A stretch of DNA of 64,000 bases from Streptomyces amritsarensis (GTDB taxonomy: Bacteria; Actinomycetota; Actinomycetes; Streptomycetales; Streptomycetaceae), in NCBI RefSeq assembly GCF_001953875.1, contig NZ_MQUR01000004.1:62001-126000 (forward strand), written 5' to 3'. Under the pieces are notes generated by a model that did no database searches, had not been told where the DNA came from, and worked only from the letters and a program-made list of their open reading frames with translations. Position 1 is the stretch's first letter; every line of letters begins with the position of its first letter. Below are positions 50,897 through 60,900 of this stretch, piece by piece. The position numbers were made by a program, and so were the translations under genes.

Positions 50897-52183
50897 TCAG
50901 GTACGCCGTGGCGGACAGACGGCGGACCCTCCCCGCAGGGGCCATGGCCGATGCCCGCCCGGCCCGGCCGGGCGGGGCGCGGTTGCGGCTGCGTCCTTCT
51001 CGGTGGCGACGGCTGCGGCGGAGAGCAGGGTCGCTCCGGCGAGGCTGCCCCAGAGGGCGAGGGGGCCGAGGGGTGCGAGAGCGGTGATGACGGCCGGGGA
51101 GACGGCGAGCCCGAAGCCCGTGGAGAGCTCGAAGCGGGCGAGCACACGCCCGAGGGCATGGGCCGGGGCGAGGTCGGTGACCAGCGCCGTGGCGCTGCCG
51201 GCGTAGATGATCTCGCCGATGGTGCAGACCACGGACACCGCGGCGACGGCGGGGGCGCCCCAGCCCGCCCCCAGCGAGGCGGCCGCGAGGAACCCCGCGT
51301 AGGACGCGGCGAGCACCACGCCGCCGAGGGCCAGGACCGTCCGCCGGGGGAAGCGGGACATCCACACGGTGACCGGTACCTGAAGGGTGACCACGAGCAC
51401 CGTGTTGGCCACGAACACGGCCGCGGGCCACACCGGGGAGGCATGCAGGTGCGTCACCAGCACCAGGGGGAGCGCGATCTCGGGGACGTTGAGGCAGAAG
51501 ACGTAGACCACGTTGGCGGCCCGCAGAGCGCGCATCGGGGGCGCGGGCTCCTCGGCGGCGGCCTCGGCCGGCGCTGCGGCCGGACGCGCGTGCAGGCGGA
51601 CCGACCACGCCAGGGCCGCCGCGGCGAGGTAGGCGATCCCGGTGACGGCCGCCATCGCCTGGAGTGCCGTGGCGCCGCCGGCCAGGCAGGCGGTGGCGAG
51701 GAGCGCGCCCGCGCCCAGGCCCGCGTTGCGCAGGGCGCGGCCCGCCGCGAGGGCGGTGTCGCGTTCCCGGCCGTGGGCGACCGTGGCGACCAGGGCCGCG
51801 TGGGCGGCCGGCCAGGCCTGGTTGCCGACGCCGAGGAGGAGCGCCGCCGTCGCGAACGGCCAGACGTGCCCGGCCGGCGTGGCCAGCAGCATCGCCACAC
51901 CGAGGGCCCGTACCAGCATCGACGCCGCCACCACCGCGCTGCGTGCACCCCGGTCCAGCCACCGGCCCACGGCGGGCATGCACACCAGGCCGATGACGAT
52001 TCCGGCGGTCATGGCGGTGCCGGTCGCGGGAGCGGACAGCCGCAGCACCATGACCCCGTAGAGCAGCAGGAAGGGGCGCAGCAGGCCGGTGCCGAGCGCG
52101 TCCACGACCAGGGCGACGGCGTAGCGGGGGCCTCCGCAGGCCCGGACCAGGGCGCGGGGCCGGATCTTGGGGATGGTTTCCAT
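50897..52183 (-). CDS. MFS transporter
   Basis: About 428 residues with 12 hydrophobic helices, the cytoplasmic loop-2 motif GRWLDRGARSAVVAASM (GxxxDRxxRR type) and a central Ala/Pro/Glu-rich loop (RPAAAPAEAAAEEPAPP). Resembles actinomycete drug/metabolite exporters. Start taken at ATG 52183 (METIPKI); an in-frame ATG at 52234 lies inside the divergent operator. Probably controlled by the ArsR-type gene facing the other way. Confidence 0.9.
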   Translation of the reverse strand: METIPKIRPRALVRACGGPRYAVALVVDALGTGLLRPFLLLYGVMVLRLSAPATGTAMTAGIVIGLVCMPAVGRWLDRGARSAVVAASMLVRALGVAMLLATPAGHVWPFATAALLLGVGNQAWPAAHAALVATVAHGRERDTALAAGRALRNAGLGAGALLATACLAGGATALQAMAAVTGIAYLAAAALAWSVRLHARPAAAPAEAAAEEPAPPMRALRAANVVYVFCLNVPEIALPLVLVTHLHASPVWPAAVFVANTVLVVTLQVPVTVWMSRFPRRTVLALGGVVLAASYAGFLAAASLGAGWGAPAVAAVSVVCTIGEIIYAGSATALVTDLAPAHALGRVLARFELSTGFGLAVSPAVITALAPLGPLALWGSLAGATLLSAAAVATEKDAAATAPRPAGPGGHRPWPLRGGSAVCPPRRT

Positions 52184-52219
52184 GGCGTCAAGCTGCGTCC
52201 GGCCGCCGGGCCGGGCACG

Positions 52220-52244
52220 CGGGTTGACGGACATCGTCAACCCG
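52220..52244. promoter_or_regulatory. perfect 10-bp-arm inverted repeat, probable ArsR operator
   Basis: CGGGTTGACG-GACAT-CGTCAACCCG is a perfect inverted repeat in the 99-bp gap between the MFS gene and the divergent ArsR/DUF5937 gene. Its symmetry and position fit a dimeric winged-helix repressor controlling both directions. Confidence 0.85.
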
Positions 52245-52282
52245 GTGGCGGGGCGGGCGGCCCGGTCGGGGATGCTGGGCGG

Positions 52283-53368
52283 GTGACGTTGAGGATCGAC
52301 ATCGGCGGCCTGCCGTCCGCAGGGTTGCGGTTCGCCGCCTCCCCGCTGGCCGAACTGACCGCGATGCTGCACGTGCTGGCCGAGCCGGAGCACCATCCGC
52401 AGCTCGCCGGCTGGGCCGGCGAGGTGGCGGCCGGGATGCCGCCGGAGCTGGCCGAGCGCCTGCGGGAGGCGGACTTCCTCTGGCGTTCCTCACAGGCCGA
52501 CTTCCTGCTCCCGGCCCGGCCCCGGCCGACCCTCGCCGAGGAGTTGGACGATGTGGACCGGATCGACGACGAGAGGTACGTGACGGCGGCGCTCGTCACC
52601 ACGTGCGGCAGCAACCGGGTCCGCTTCGGGGCGCCTTCGCCGCTGACCGACCCGGCGGCGCGCGAACGCGCCCTGGATGTGGCGCAGGCCCGCGGCGCAC
52701 GGCAGGAGGCCTTCGCGGCGCGGCTGCTCGCGGACCCGCCTGCCGTACGGGCGCGCGTGCGCGACACCCTCGCCGGTTGCGCCGAGGCCTTCTTCGACGC
52801 GGCCTGGGCGGACATCGCCGTACGGCTCGCCACCGACCTGCGCGTGAAGAACGACCTGCTCAGGCGGCACGGCATGGGGGCGGCGCTCGCGGCGGTCTCC
52901 GGCGCGGTCTCCCTGGCACCGGACGGCGGCCACATCGTCGTGGACAAGCTCCCGGACAAGGCGACCGCCGCCCGGGGTACCGGAGTCACCTTCATACCCA
53001 GCGTGTTCGGCGGCCCGCACCTCGCGGTGGTGCACGCCCCCGGCTGGCAGCCGGTGGTGCAGTACCCGGTGGCGGAGCCGGATCCGTCGGAGCCCGTGTC
53101 GCTGGAGACGGTCACGCTGCGGCTGGAGGCGCTCGCGCATCCGGTGCGCCTGCGGCTGCTGCGCACCCTGGCCCGCGGCCCGCACACCACCCGCGAACTG
53201 GCCCACGCCTGGGAGCTCTCACCGCCGGAGGTGTCCCGTCACCTCGCCGTCCTGCGCCGCGCCGGCCTGCTCACGGCCCGTCGGCGCGGTCGCTACGTCC
53301 GCTACACCCTCAATCTGCCCGATCTGACGGCGCTGGGCGCCGACCTGCTGGCGGCCGTACTGCGCTGA
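52283..53368 (+). CDS. DUF5937-ArsR family transcriptional regulator
   Basis: 361 residues. The N-terminal ~250 residues match the DUF5937-type domain seen before ArsR HTHs in Streptomyces (GLRFAASPLAELTAMLHVL, HIVVDKLPDKAT, FIPSVFGGPHLAVVHAPGW). The C-terminal HTH is ArsR-like: LEALAHPVRLRLLRTLARG, ELAHAWELSPPEVSRHLAVLRRAGLL, RRGRYVRYTLN. No metal-binding Cys pair is visible, so a small-molecule ligand is likelier than a metal. GTG start at 52283 lacks a ribosome-binding site (likely leaderless). Confidence 0.88.
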   Translation: MTLRIDIGGLPSAGLRFAASPLAELTAMLHVLAEPEHHPQLAGWAGEVAAGMPPELAERLREADFLWRSSQADFLLPARPRPTLAEELDDVDRIDDERYVTAALVTTCGSNRVRFGAPSPLTDPAARERALDVAQARGARQEAFAARLLADPPAVRARVRDTLAGCAEAFFDAAWADIAVRLATDLRVKNDLLRRHGMGAALAAVSGAVSLAPDGGHIVVDKLPDKATAARGTGVTFIPSVFGGPHLAVVHAPGWQPVVQYPVAEPDPSEPVSLETVTLRLEALAHPVRLRLLRTLARGPHTTRELAHAWELSPPEVSRHLAVLRRAGLLTARRRGRYVRYTLNLPDLTALGADLLAAVLR

Positions 53369-53498
53369 TCGGCCGCGGGCCGGTTCGGCGGCGGAGCACG
53401 GACGGCGTGGCGCAGGTCACGCCACTGCTGTTGTCACAGCGGGCGGGGCACCGGTGTCTTGTGCCCGGAAGCCGACAGCGAGAGAACGGAAGCCCACC

Positions 53499-54719
53499 AT
53501 GGCCGAGAACACCGAAGTCATCGTGATCGGCGGCGGATACGCCGGCGTCATGGCCGCCAACCGCCTGACGCGGCGCCCCGACGTCAGCGTGACGCTCGTC
53601 AACCCGCGCCCCTCCTTCGTCGAGCGGATCCGCCTGCACCAGCTGGTCGGCGGCTCCGACGACGCGGTCGTCGAGTACGCGGACGTCCTGGGCCGTGGCA
53701 TCCGCCTGCTGGTCGACACCGTGACGGGCATCGACGCGGCGGCACGCCGGGTGACGCTGGCGTCGGGCGGCACGGCCGCCTACGACTACCTGGTCTACGC
53801 CGTAGGCAGCGGCAGCGCCGACCCGGGTGTGCCCGGGGCCGCGGAGTTCGCCTACCCGATCAACAGCCTCGAAGAGGCGCAACGGCTTCGGCCGGTGCTC
53901 GCGGCCGCGCCCGCGACGGCGGCGGTGACCGTGGTCGGGGCCGGCCCGACCGGTATCGAGACCGCCGCCGAACTGGCGGAGCAGGGGCGGGCGGTGACGT
54001 TGGTCTGCGGCGGGCTGCTCGGCCCGTACCTGCACGCCCGAGGCCGGCGCTCGGTCGCCCGGCGGCTGGCCGGGCTCGGCGTGACCGTGGTGGACGGCCC
54101 CGGCACGAAGGTGACGGCCGTGACCCGTGACGCCGTGCGTCTGGCCGACGGCCGCGAACTGCCCAGCGGGGTGAGCGTCTGGACGGCCGGCTTCGGTGTG
54201 CCGGACCTGGCCGTCCGCAGTGGGCTGAGCACCGACGCGGTGGGCCGCCTGCTCACGGACGAGACGCTGACCAGCGTGGACGACGACCGCATCGTCGCGG
54301 CCGGCGACTCGGCGGCGCCGTCGGACCTGCCCCTGCGGATGAGCTGCCAGGCGGCGGTACCGCTGGGTGCGCGGGCCGCCGACACGGTGCTCAGCCGGAT
54401 CGCGGGCGAGCGGCCCGCACCTCTCAACGCGGTGTTCGCGGGCCAGTGCATCAGCCTCGGCCGCCGCGCGGGCATCTTCCAGTTCGCCCGCCGCCACGAC
54501 GTCGCACTCGGATTGCACATCGGCGGCCGCCCCGGTGCCACGCTCAAGGAGTTCATCTGCCGGGGCATCGTCAAGCACCTGGCCGGCGAAGCCCGCGAGC
54601 CCGGCTCGTACGGCCTCCACCGCGTATCGGGCGGCGCCAAGCGCCGCGAGCTGCTCGCCGCGGCCCCCGCGCAATCCGCTGGGACGGACGCCCTCCGGGC
54701 GGCGAAACTGCCCCGGTGA
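53499..54719 (+). CDS. NAD(P)/FAD-dependent oxidoreductase (NDH-2-like)
   Basis: 406 residues. FAD motif VIVIGGGYAGVMAANRL at the start, second Rossmann motif VTVVGAGPTGIETAAEL near residue 147, and IVAAGDSAAPSD for FAD binding. This is the pyridine-nucleotide disulfide oxidoreductase fold of type II NADH dehydrogenases. No C-terminal membrane helix is obvious. ATG at 53499 follows GAGAACGGAAG. A GTG overlapping its stop by 4 bp (54716) begins only a short frame, hinting that a coupled gene was lost. Confidence 0.88.
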   Translation: MAENTEVIVIGGGYAGVMAANRLTRRPDVSVTLVNPRPSFVERIRLHQLVGGSDDAVVEYADVLGRGIRLLVDTVTGIDAAARRVTLASGGTAAYDYLVYAVGSGSADPGVPGAAEFAYPINSLEEAQRLRPVLAAAPATAAVTVVGAGPTGIETAAELAEQGRAVTLVCGGLLGPYLHARGRRSVARRLAGLGVTVVDGPGTKVTAVTRDAVRLADGRELPSGVSVWTAGFGVPDLAVRSGLSTDAVGRLLTDETLTSVDDDRIVAAGDSAAPSDLPLRMSCQAAVPLGARAADTVLSRIAGERPAPLNAVFAGQCISLGRRAGIFQFARRHDVALGLHIGGRPGATLKEFICRGIVKHLAGEAREPGSYGLHRVSGGAKRRELLAAAPAQSAGTDALRAAKLPR

Positions 54720-54971
54720 ACACCGCGGACCCGACGCCCCGCCCGCACCCCGCGCCCGTACGGGACCTGCCGGCGCGGGGCCCCCGCGCCTGGGGCGGCC
54801 GTCCCGGACTTCGCGGGGATGCCTCCGCTTCCTCCGCTTCATCCGCCGAGGCCTCGACAAGGCCGTGCCACTGATCGACGAGGAATATCGCGCCGCGTAT
54901 CTCGCGAGACTCCGGACGCCGAACGGTATCGCGGCGCGCCGTATTCCCGCGGCGACCTGACACCCGCCCCC
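54720..54971. other. gap with a vestigial coupled start and a long imperfect hairpin
   Basis: GTG at 54716 (overlapping the flavoprotein stop as GTGA) opens a 52-codon frame with no recognisable domain. Arms 54882-54897 (GGAATA-T-CGCGCCGCG) and 54930-54947 (CGCGGCGCG-CCG-TATTCC) form a long interrupted inverted repeat enclosing a CTCGCGAG palindrome. It may be a terminator or gene-decay scar. Confidence 0.5.
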
Positions 54972-55235
54972 TCATTTTCCGGGTTTCGACTCCCAGCCCT
55001 GCTTGATGCGCTCCTCGAATTCCGGGTTCTTCACGGTCACTGTGGAATGTCCCGTGTACATGGCACCCGGGCCGTCCAGGGGGAGGAGCAGGACGGCCGG
55101 CCGCTCGGCGGTGACGGGGCCGGCCATCGAGGTCGCCAGCAGGCCGATGCCGCTGCCCACCAGCGCCACGCAGACTCCGGCCAGGATGACACCGCGGATC
55201 CAGGACTGACCGCGGATCCAGGACTGCTCGAACAC
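54972..55235 (-). CDS. small single-pass membrane or exported protein
   Basis: 87 residues, family not recognised. After a short N-terminus (MFEQ) comes a repeated SWIRGQ/SWIRG pair, then one hydrophobic helix (VILAGVCVALVGSGIGLLATSMAG, ~16-39) and a soluble tail of ~45 residues (VLLLPLDGPGAMYTGHSTVTV, EEFERIKQ-like end). GTG at 55235 follows GGAGA at good spacing. It diverges from the MMPL-PKS locus. Confidence 0.7.
   Translation of the reverse strand: MFEQSWIRGQSWIRGVILAGVCVALVGSGIGLLATSMAGPVTAERPAVLLLPLDGPGAMYTGHSTVTVKNPEFEERIKQGWESKPGK
55191..55226. repeat. 18-bp exact tandem duplication
   Basis: ACCGCGGATCCAGGACTG occurs at 55191-55208 and again at 55209-55226. It keeps the frame of the small membrane protein and doubles the residues SWIRGQ just before its membrane helix. 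Confidence 0.9.
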
Positions 55236-55322
55236 GACGATTCTCCGATCTCCGTCCGATACGGGCTCCCCGGGATTTCCCGGTGGAGGCGTAGGTCAAA
55301 TACACCCGGCGCGCGTGCGGGC

Positions 55323-55345
55323 GTCACGCCACGGAAATGCGTGAC
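55323..55345. promoter_or_regulatory. inverted repeat upstream of the MMPL-PKS operon
   Basis: GTCACGC (55323-55329) and GCGTGAC (55339-55345) are perfect 7-bp arms with a 9-nt spacer. The site lies about 175 bp before the MMPL start, in the 285-bp divergent promoter region. Candidate binding site for an unlinked regulator. Confidence 0.45.
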
Positions 55346-55520
55346 TTGACGTCCGGCCGATGTGTTCACCGCTTCCGGAACGCCGCATCGAAACCCTTTC
55401 TCGGATTCTGTCAAGTGACGAATGGCCGGGACTACGGCCTCTCCCCTGCCCCCGGCAGGGTGGCATTCGACCGTCCTGCGCAAGAGCAGGAGCGAATCGC
55501 CGTCCGGACCGGAGGCCCCG

Positions 55521-57902
55521 ATGTTCCGTCGTGCAGGGAGGTTCGTGACCCGTCGTCCCCGACTGGTCCTCCTCGCCGCGCTCGTGTTCCTGGTGTTGTC
55601 CGCCGTGTTCGGCGCGGATGCGAGCGGCCGGCTCAAGACGCAGGGGTACGACGATCCGCGGTCCGAGTCCAGCCGCGCCGCGGCCGTCGCCGCCCGGCAT
55701 GCGGGGGCCTCGCCGAACCTGGTCGTCGTCGCGCAGGCCCGTGGCGGCTCCGTCGACAGCCCGGCCGCCCGGAGCGCGGGCGAGGCTCTGACCAGGCGTC
55801 TCACCGCCGAACCGGACGTGGACGCGGTGTCCTCGTACTGGACGGGCGACGCCGCGGGCCGGGCGGCCGAGCTGCGCAGCCGGGACGGCCGCGCAGCCAT
55901 GCTGGTCGCGCACGTGGACGGCGAGGGCGACCGGCTCGCCGCGCGGGTCGAGCGGCTGCGGGAGGAGCTGGGCACCCCGGCCGGCGCCGGGACGGGGGCG
56001 CCGGCCCTGACGGTGCACGTCGCGGGGCCCGCGCTGGTGGACGCCGAGCTCCAGCGCCTCTCGGAGTCCGACCTGAAGCGCGCCGAGGCCGTCGTCCTGC
56101 CCGGCACCCTGATCCTGCTGGTCCTGGTGTTCGGCAGCGTCGTGGCCGCCGCCCTGCCCGTGCTCGTCGGCGTCCTCGCCATCGCCGGGACGCTGCTGGC
56201 CCTGAGCGTCCTCGGCAGCGTCACCGACGTGTCCGTCTTCGCCCTGAACCTCACCACGGCGCTCGGCCTGGGCCTGGGCATCGACTACGGCCTGCTGGTC
56301 GTCTCGCGCTTCCGCGAGGAGCTCGCCGGCGGCCGCACCCCGCGCACCGCGGCCGTACGGACCGTGCGCACCGCCGGTCACACGATCGCGTTCAGCGCCG
56401 CGACGGTCTCCGCCGCGCTCGCCACCCTGCTGGTCTTTCCCCCGTACTTCCTGCGTTCCTTCGCCTACGCGGGCATCGCCGTCGTGGTGATCGCCGCGGT
56501 GAGCGCCGTGACCGTGCTGCCGGCTCTGCTGGCCCTGCTCGGGAAGCGGGTGAACGCCTGGGCCGTGCCCTGGCGGCGCCGGGCCCGCTCCGGGTCGCCC
56601 TCGCGGCTCTGGGAGGGGCTGGCGCGCATCGTCGTACGCCGGCCGCTGCTGGCGGCGCTGCCGGTGATCAGCCTGCTGGCGCTGCTCGCCGGGCCGTTCG
56701 CCCACGCCGGGTTCGCCACGCCTGACGACCGGGCGCTGCCGAAGGACTCTGCGGCCCGGCTGACCGGTGACCTGGTGCGCGACGCGTTCGACATGAAGGG
56801 CGCCGGCGCGCTCACCGTGGTCACCACCGCTGCGGCGGCGCCCTCGGCGCGGGAGGACCACGCCCGCAGGCTGTCCGCGCTGCCGCAGGTCGCCCAGGTG
56901 GTCACGCCCGAGGGCACCTTCCGCGACGGGGCGCCCGCTCCGGTCCCCGGCTCCGCCCGGTTGGCGGCGGCCGGCCCGGCCGCTGCCGCCGCAGCAGGTC
57001 CTGCCCGGCTGTCCGTGGTGCCCCTGGTGGACCCGCAGTCGCGGGCCGCCCAGCAGCTGGTGCGCGACGTCCGGGCGATTCCCGGCCCGGCCGGCGCCGA
57101 CGTCCTCGTCGGCGGTCCGAGCGCGGTGCTGGTCGACGCCAAGGACACGGTCGGTGACCGGATCCCGGCGGCGCTCGGCCTGATCACCGCGACCACCTTC
57201 GTGCTGCTGCTGGGCTTCACGCGCAGTCTCCTGCTGCCGTTGAAGGCCATCGCGCTGAACGCCCTGAGCCTCGCGGCGGTCCTCGGCGCGATGACGTGGA
57301 TCTTCCAGGCGGGCCATCTGCAGCACCTGCTCGGCTTCACCCCCGGTCCGCTCAGCACCACCATGCCGGTGCTGCTGTTCTGCATCGTCTTCGGACTCTC
57401 GGTGGACTACGAGGTGTTCGTCCTCGCACGCATCAAGGAGGCGCACGACGCGGGGCAGGACAACGCCTCCTCCATCGTGTCGGGCATCGCCCGCACCGGC
57501 GGCATCGTCACCGCGGCCGGCGCCCTGCTCGCCTTCACCCTGCTCGGCTTCGGGACCTCCCGCGTCTCGCTCCTGCAGTTCTTCGGGATCGGCGCGGCCC
57601 TCGGCGTCCTGCTCGACGCGACGCTCGTACGGGGCGTGCTCGTACCGGCGCTCATGCGCCTGGCGGGCGGCCTGAACTGGTGGGCGCCGTGGCCGATCCG
57701 GCGCGGGGTGGCGCGCCCGGTCTCCCCTCCGCCCCCGGAGGGCGCCGTGGGGCCGCCACGGCCCGCGCCGCCCTCGGGGGGCGCGGCTCCCGTGCCCCCG
57801 CCCGCGGGCGCCGCCGGCCGTGCGTGCGCCTCCGTCCCCACCGTCCCCACCGTGCCGGCAGCCGTCCGGCCCGGGCACCACGACAAGGAAGACCCGTCAT
57901 GA
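55521..57902 (+). CDS. MMPL/RND family lipid exporter
   Basis: 793 residues with the two-fold RND layout: helix 1 (RPRLVLLAALVFLVLSAVFG), an extracellular domain, a five-helix bundle (ALGLGLGIDYGLLVVSRFREEL, with the proton-relay GxxxDY), helix 7, a second extracellular domain (TPDDRALPKDSAA) and a final bundle (IVFGLSVDYEVFVLARIKEA). The GIDYG and SVDYE motifs are typical of MMPL. The C-terminus is Pro/Ala-rich. ATG at 55521 follows GGAGG at 6 nt. Its stop overlaps the PKS start (ATGA), so the pair is coupled and it probably exports the PKS product. Confidence 0.95.
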   Translation: MFRRAGRFVTRRPRLVLLAALVFLVLSAVFGADASGRLKTQGYDDPRSESSRAAAVAARHAGASPNLVVVAQARGGSVDSPAARSAGEALTRRLTAEPDVDAVSSYWTGDAAGRAAELRSRDGRAAMLVAHVDGEGDRLAARVERLREELGTPAGAGTGAPALTVHVAGPALVDAELQRLSESDLKRAEAVVLPGTLILLVLVFGSVVAAALPVLVGVLAIAGTLLALSVLGSVTDVSVFALNLTTALGLGLGIDYGLLVVSRFREELAGGRTPRTAAVRTVRTAGHTIAFSAATVSAALATLLVFPPYFLRSFAYAGIAVVVIAAVSAVTVLPALLALLGKRVNAWAVPWRRRARSGSPSRLWEGLARIVVRRPLLAALPVISLLALLAGPFAHAGFATPDDRALPKDSAARLTGDLVRDAFDMKGAGALTVVTTAAAAPSAREDHARRLSALPQVAQVVTPEGTFRDGAPAPVPGSARLAAAGPAAAAAAGPARLSVVPLVDPQSRAAQQLVRDVRAIPGPAGADVLVGGPSAVLVDAKDTVGDRIPAALGLITATTFVLLLGFTRSLLLPLKAIALNALSLAAVLGAMTWIFQAGHLQHLLGFTPGPLSTTMPVLLFCIVFGLSVDYEVFVLARIKEAHDAGQDNASSIVSGIARTGGIVTAAGALLAFTLLGFGTSRVSLLQFFGIGAALGVLLDATLVRGVLVPALMRLAGGLNWWAPWPIRRGVARPVSPPPPEGAVGPPRPAPPSGGAAPVPPPAGAAGRACASVPTVPTVPAAVRPGHHDKEDPS

Positions 57903-60900
57903 CTGACATCGCCATCGTCGGACTCGGCTGCCGCTTTCCCGGCGCCCACGACGTCCGCGCCTACTGGAAGCTCCTGATGAGCGGGGAGCGGCAGTTCTCC
58001 GCGGTCCCGGCGGAACGCTGGAACCACGAGGTCTTCCACGAGCCCGGCAATCCGTCGGCCCCGCACGCCTCGTACACCGACCAGGTCGCCTTCCTCGACG
58101 GCGTGGACCGCTTCGACGCGCTGCACTACGGGGTGCCGCCGGCCCGTGCGCGGGCCATGGACCCCCAGCACCGGCTGATGCTCGACGTCACCCGCGAGGC
58201 CCTCGACGACGCGGGGCTGGGCCGTGGCGACTTCGACCGGGAGAACACCGGGGTCTTCTGCGCGGTGTCGGTGTCGGACTACAAGGACGTCATGACGGCC
58301 CCGATCCGTGCCATCGCCCTGGCCGACCAGGCACGGCGGTCCACGGCAGGCGACGACGGCGTCCTCGATGCGGTCAAGGAGCACGCCGGGCGGCTCGGCA
58401 CCGTGCAGCCCTTCAGCCTGCCCGGGAGCCTGCTCAACATGGCTGCCGGCACCGTCAGCCGGCAGTTCGACCTCGGCGGTCCCAGCCTCGCCGTCGACGC
58501 CGCCTGCTCCGGATCCCTGGTGGCCCTGGACCAGGCCGTCGCCCAACTGCGCGGGGGCGGCTGCCGGATCGCGGTCGTCGGCGGCGTCTACGTCAACCTG
58601 ACCCCCGACAGCCTGATCGGCTTCTCCACGCTGCGTGCGCTGTCCGCCACCGGGGTGTGCCGCCCGTTCGACGAGGAGGCCGACGGCTTCGTGCTCGGCG
58701 AGGGCGCGGGCGCGGTCGTCATCCGGCCGCTCGCGGACGCGCTCGCCGCCGGAGACCGCGTGTACGCGGTGGTCAAGGGTGTCGGCTCGGCCAACGACGG
58801 CGCGTCCCCGGGGCCGCTGGCCCCCGCCCCGGAGGGCCAACTGCGCGCACTGCGCCGGGCGTACGACGACGCGGGAGTCCCCCCGTCGTCCGTGGGCTTC
58901 CTGGAGGCCCACGGCACCGCCACCCGGTCCGGCGACCGCGCCGAGGTCGAGGCGCTGCGCCGGCTGCGCACCGAGTATCCCGACGACGACCCCTCGCTGT
59001 GCTACCTCGGCGCCGGCAAGGCCCTCATCGGGCATTCCCTGGCCGCGGCGGGCATGGCGGGCCTGATCAAGACGGCCCTGGTCGTCCACCACCGCACGAT
59101 CGTGCCGCAGCCCGGCACCACGCCCCGTGCCGACCTGGGCGTCGGCGCCGCGGGGCTGCGGTTCGCCGCGACCGCGCGGCCCTGGCCGCGTACGGGCGCT
59201 CCGCGGCGGGCCGCCGTCAGCTCGTTCGGCTTCGGCGGTACCAACGTGCACGTGGTGCTGGAGGAGGCCCCCACCCCAGCCCCAGCACCTGCGCCGGCAC
59301 CACCGGCACCCGCACCCGTCCGGCCGGTGGCTGTGGGCGGCGCACAGGCGGCACCGCACCTCGTCCTGCTCTCGGCCGGCGACGCCGAGCTGCTCGACCT
59401 GCACATCGGCGACGTTCTGGAGACGGTGGAACGCGCCCCCCGCACGCCGGTGGCGGCGCTGGCGCACACCCTGGGAGGACGTGAGCCGCTGAAGGCCCGC
59501 CTCGCGATCGTGGCCGCCGACACGGACGAGTTCGCCCGGCGCCTGCTGCGCGCCCGCGGGCTGCTCGCCGAGGGCGCCCGCGGCGACCTCGGCGAGGGCT
59601 CCTTCGCGGCGGACGCCCCGCTGCCGGCCGCGCAGCGCCGCATCGCCTTCGTCTTCCCCGGCCAGGGCAGCCAGCGGCCGGGCATGATGCGGGACCTGTA
59701 CGAGCGGTTCACCGGATTCCGGAGCGTGGTCGACGCGCTCGGCTCCGCGGCCCGCGGCGACACGGGCCTCGACCTCGATGTCGACCTCGCCGAGCTGCTG
59801 TACGGCGGGGAGGCGGCCGCGGCCGGCGGCGAGGAGCTCAGGCGGCGGCTCGCCGCCACCGAGGTGTGCCAGCCGCTGCTCGGCACGGTGCAGATCGCCG
59901 CCACCCGTCTGCTCGCCGACTGCGGTGTCTCCCCGGACCTGGCGCTCGGCCACAGCGTCGGCGAGTTCGCCGCGGCCGCGGCGGCCGGGGCGCTCACCGG
60001 CGAGGAGACCGTCCGGCTGCTGGTGCGCCGGGGCGCGGCCCTGCGGCAGGCCGAGAGCGCTCTGCCGGGCGGGATGGTCGCCGTGCTGGCCGACGAGGAG
60101 ACCTGTCGGCGGCTCGTCGACGGAATCGACGACGTGTGGCCGGCCTGCTTCAACCAGCCGCGGCAGGTCGTGGTCAGCGGCTCTCGGCAGGGTCTCGCCG
60201 CCCTCCGGCGGGCCTGCGCCGACGCGGGCATCGCCACGGTGGCGCTGGAGGTGTCCGGCGCCTTCCACTCGCCGTGGTCGGCCCGCGCTGAGGAGGCCGT
60301 GCGCGCGGACCTCGCCGGCCGCCGGGTGAGCCCTCCCCGCCTGCCGTTCGTCTCGTCGGTCAGCGCGGCGGTGTGCAGCGATCCCGCGCGGATGCGCGAG
60401 CTGTGGGCCCGGCACGCCTCGGCGCCGGTGCGGTTCGGCGACGCCGTGCGCGCCTCGTACGACGCGGGGGCGCGTCTGTTCCTCCAGGTGAGCGGGGGCG
60501 GCTCGCTCCTGGACGCGGTCCGCCGCAACCTCGCCGACCGGGAGGACGTGCACGTCGTCGCCGCGGGCGGCGCGACGCCGGACGGCGGACGGGGCTTCGT
60601 GCGGGCCCTGGCCGGGCTGGCGGTCCTGGGCGTGCCGGTCGATCCGCGCGCCCTGGTCCCGGCGGATGAGCGAAGGCAGGTCGACCTGCCGGTGGCCCGA
60701 CTCGCCGCGCAGTCCTACTGGGCGGGGCCAACGACTCCTCCGAAGCCGACCACGGCGAAACCGTCCCCGCCCCAGGCAGCCCCGGCGGAAGCGGTCTCGG
60801 CCCAGGCGGCCCCGGCGAAGGGGGCCCCGGCGGAAGCAGGTCGAGCGGAGGCCGCCCCGGCCCAGGCGGTCCCGGCAGAAGCAGGCCCAACGGAGGCAGC

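Noticed and set aside
54882..54947. possible insertion-sequence ends
   Set aside because: The inverted repeat encloses only 32 bp, with no transposase and no target duplication seen; a hairpin is simpler.
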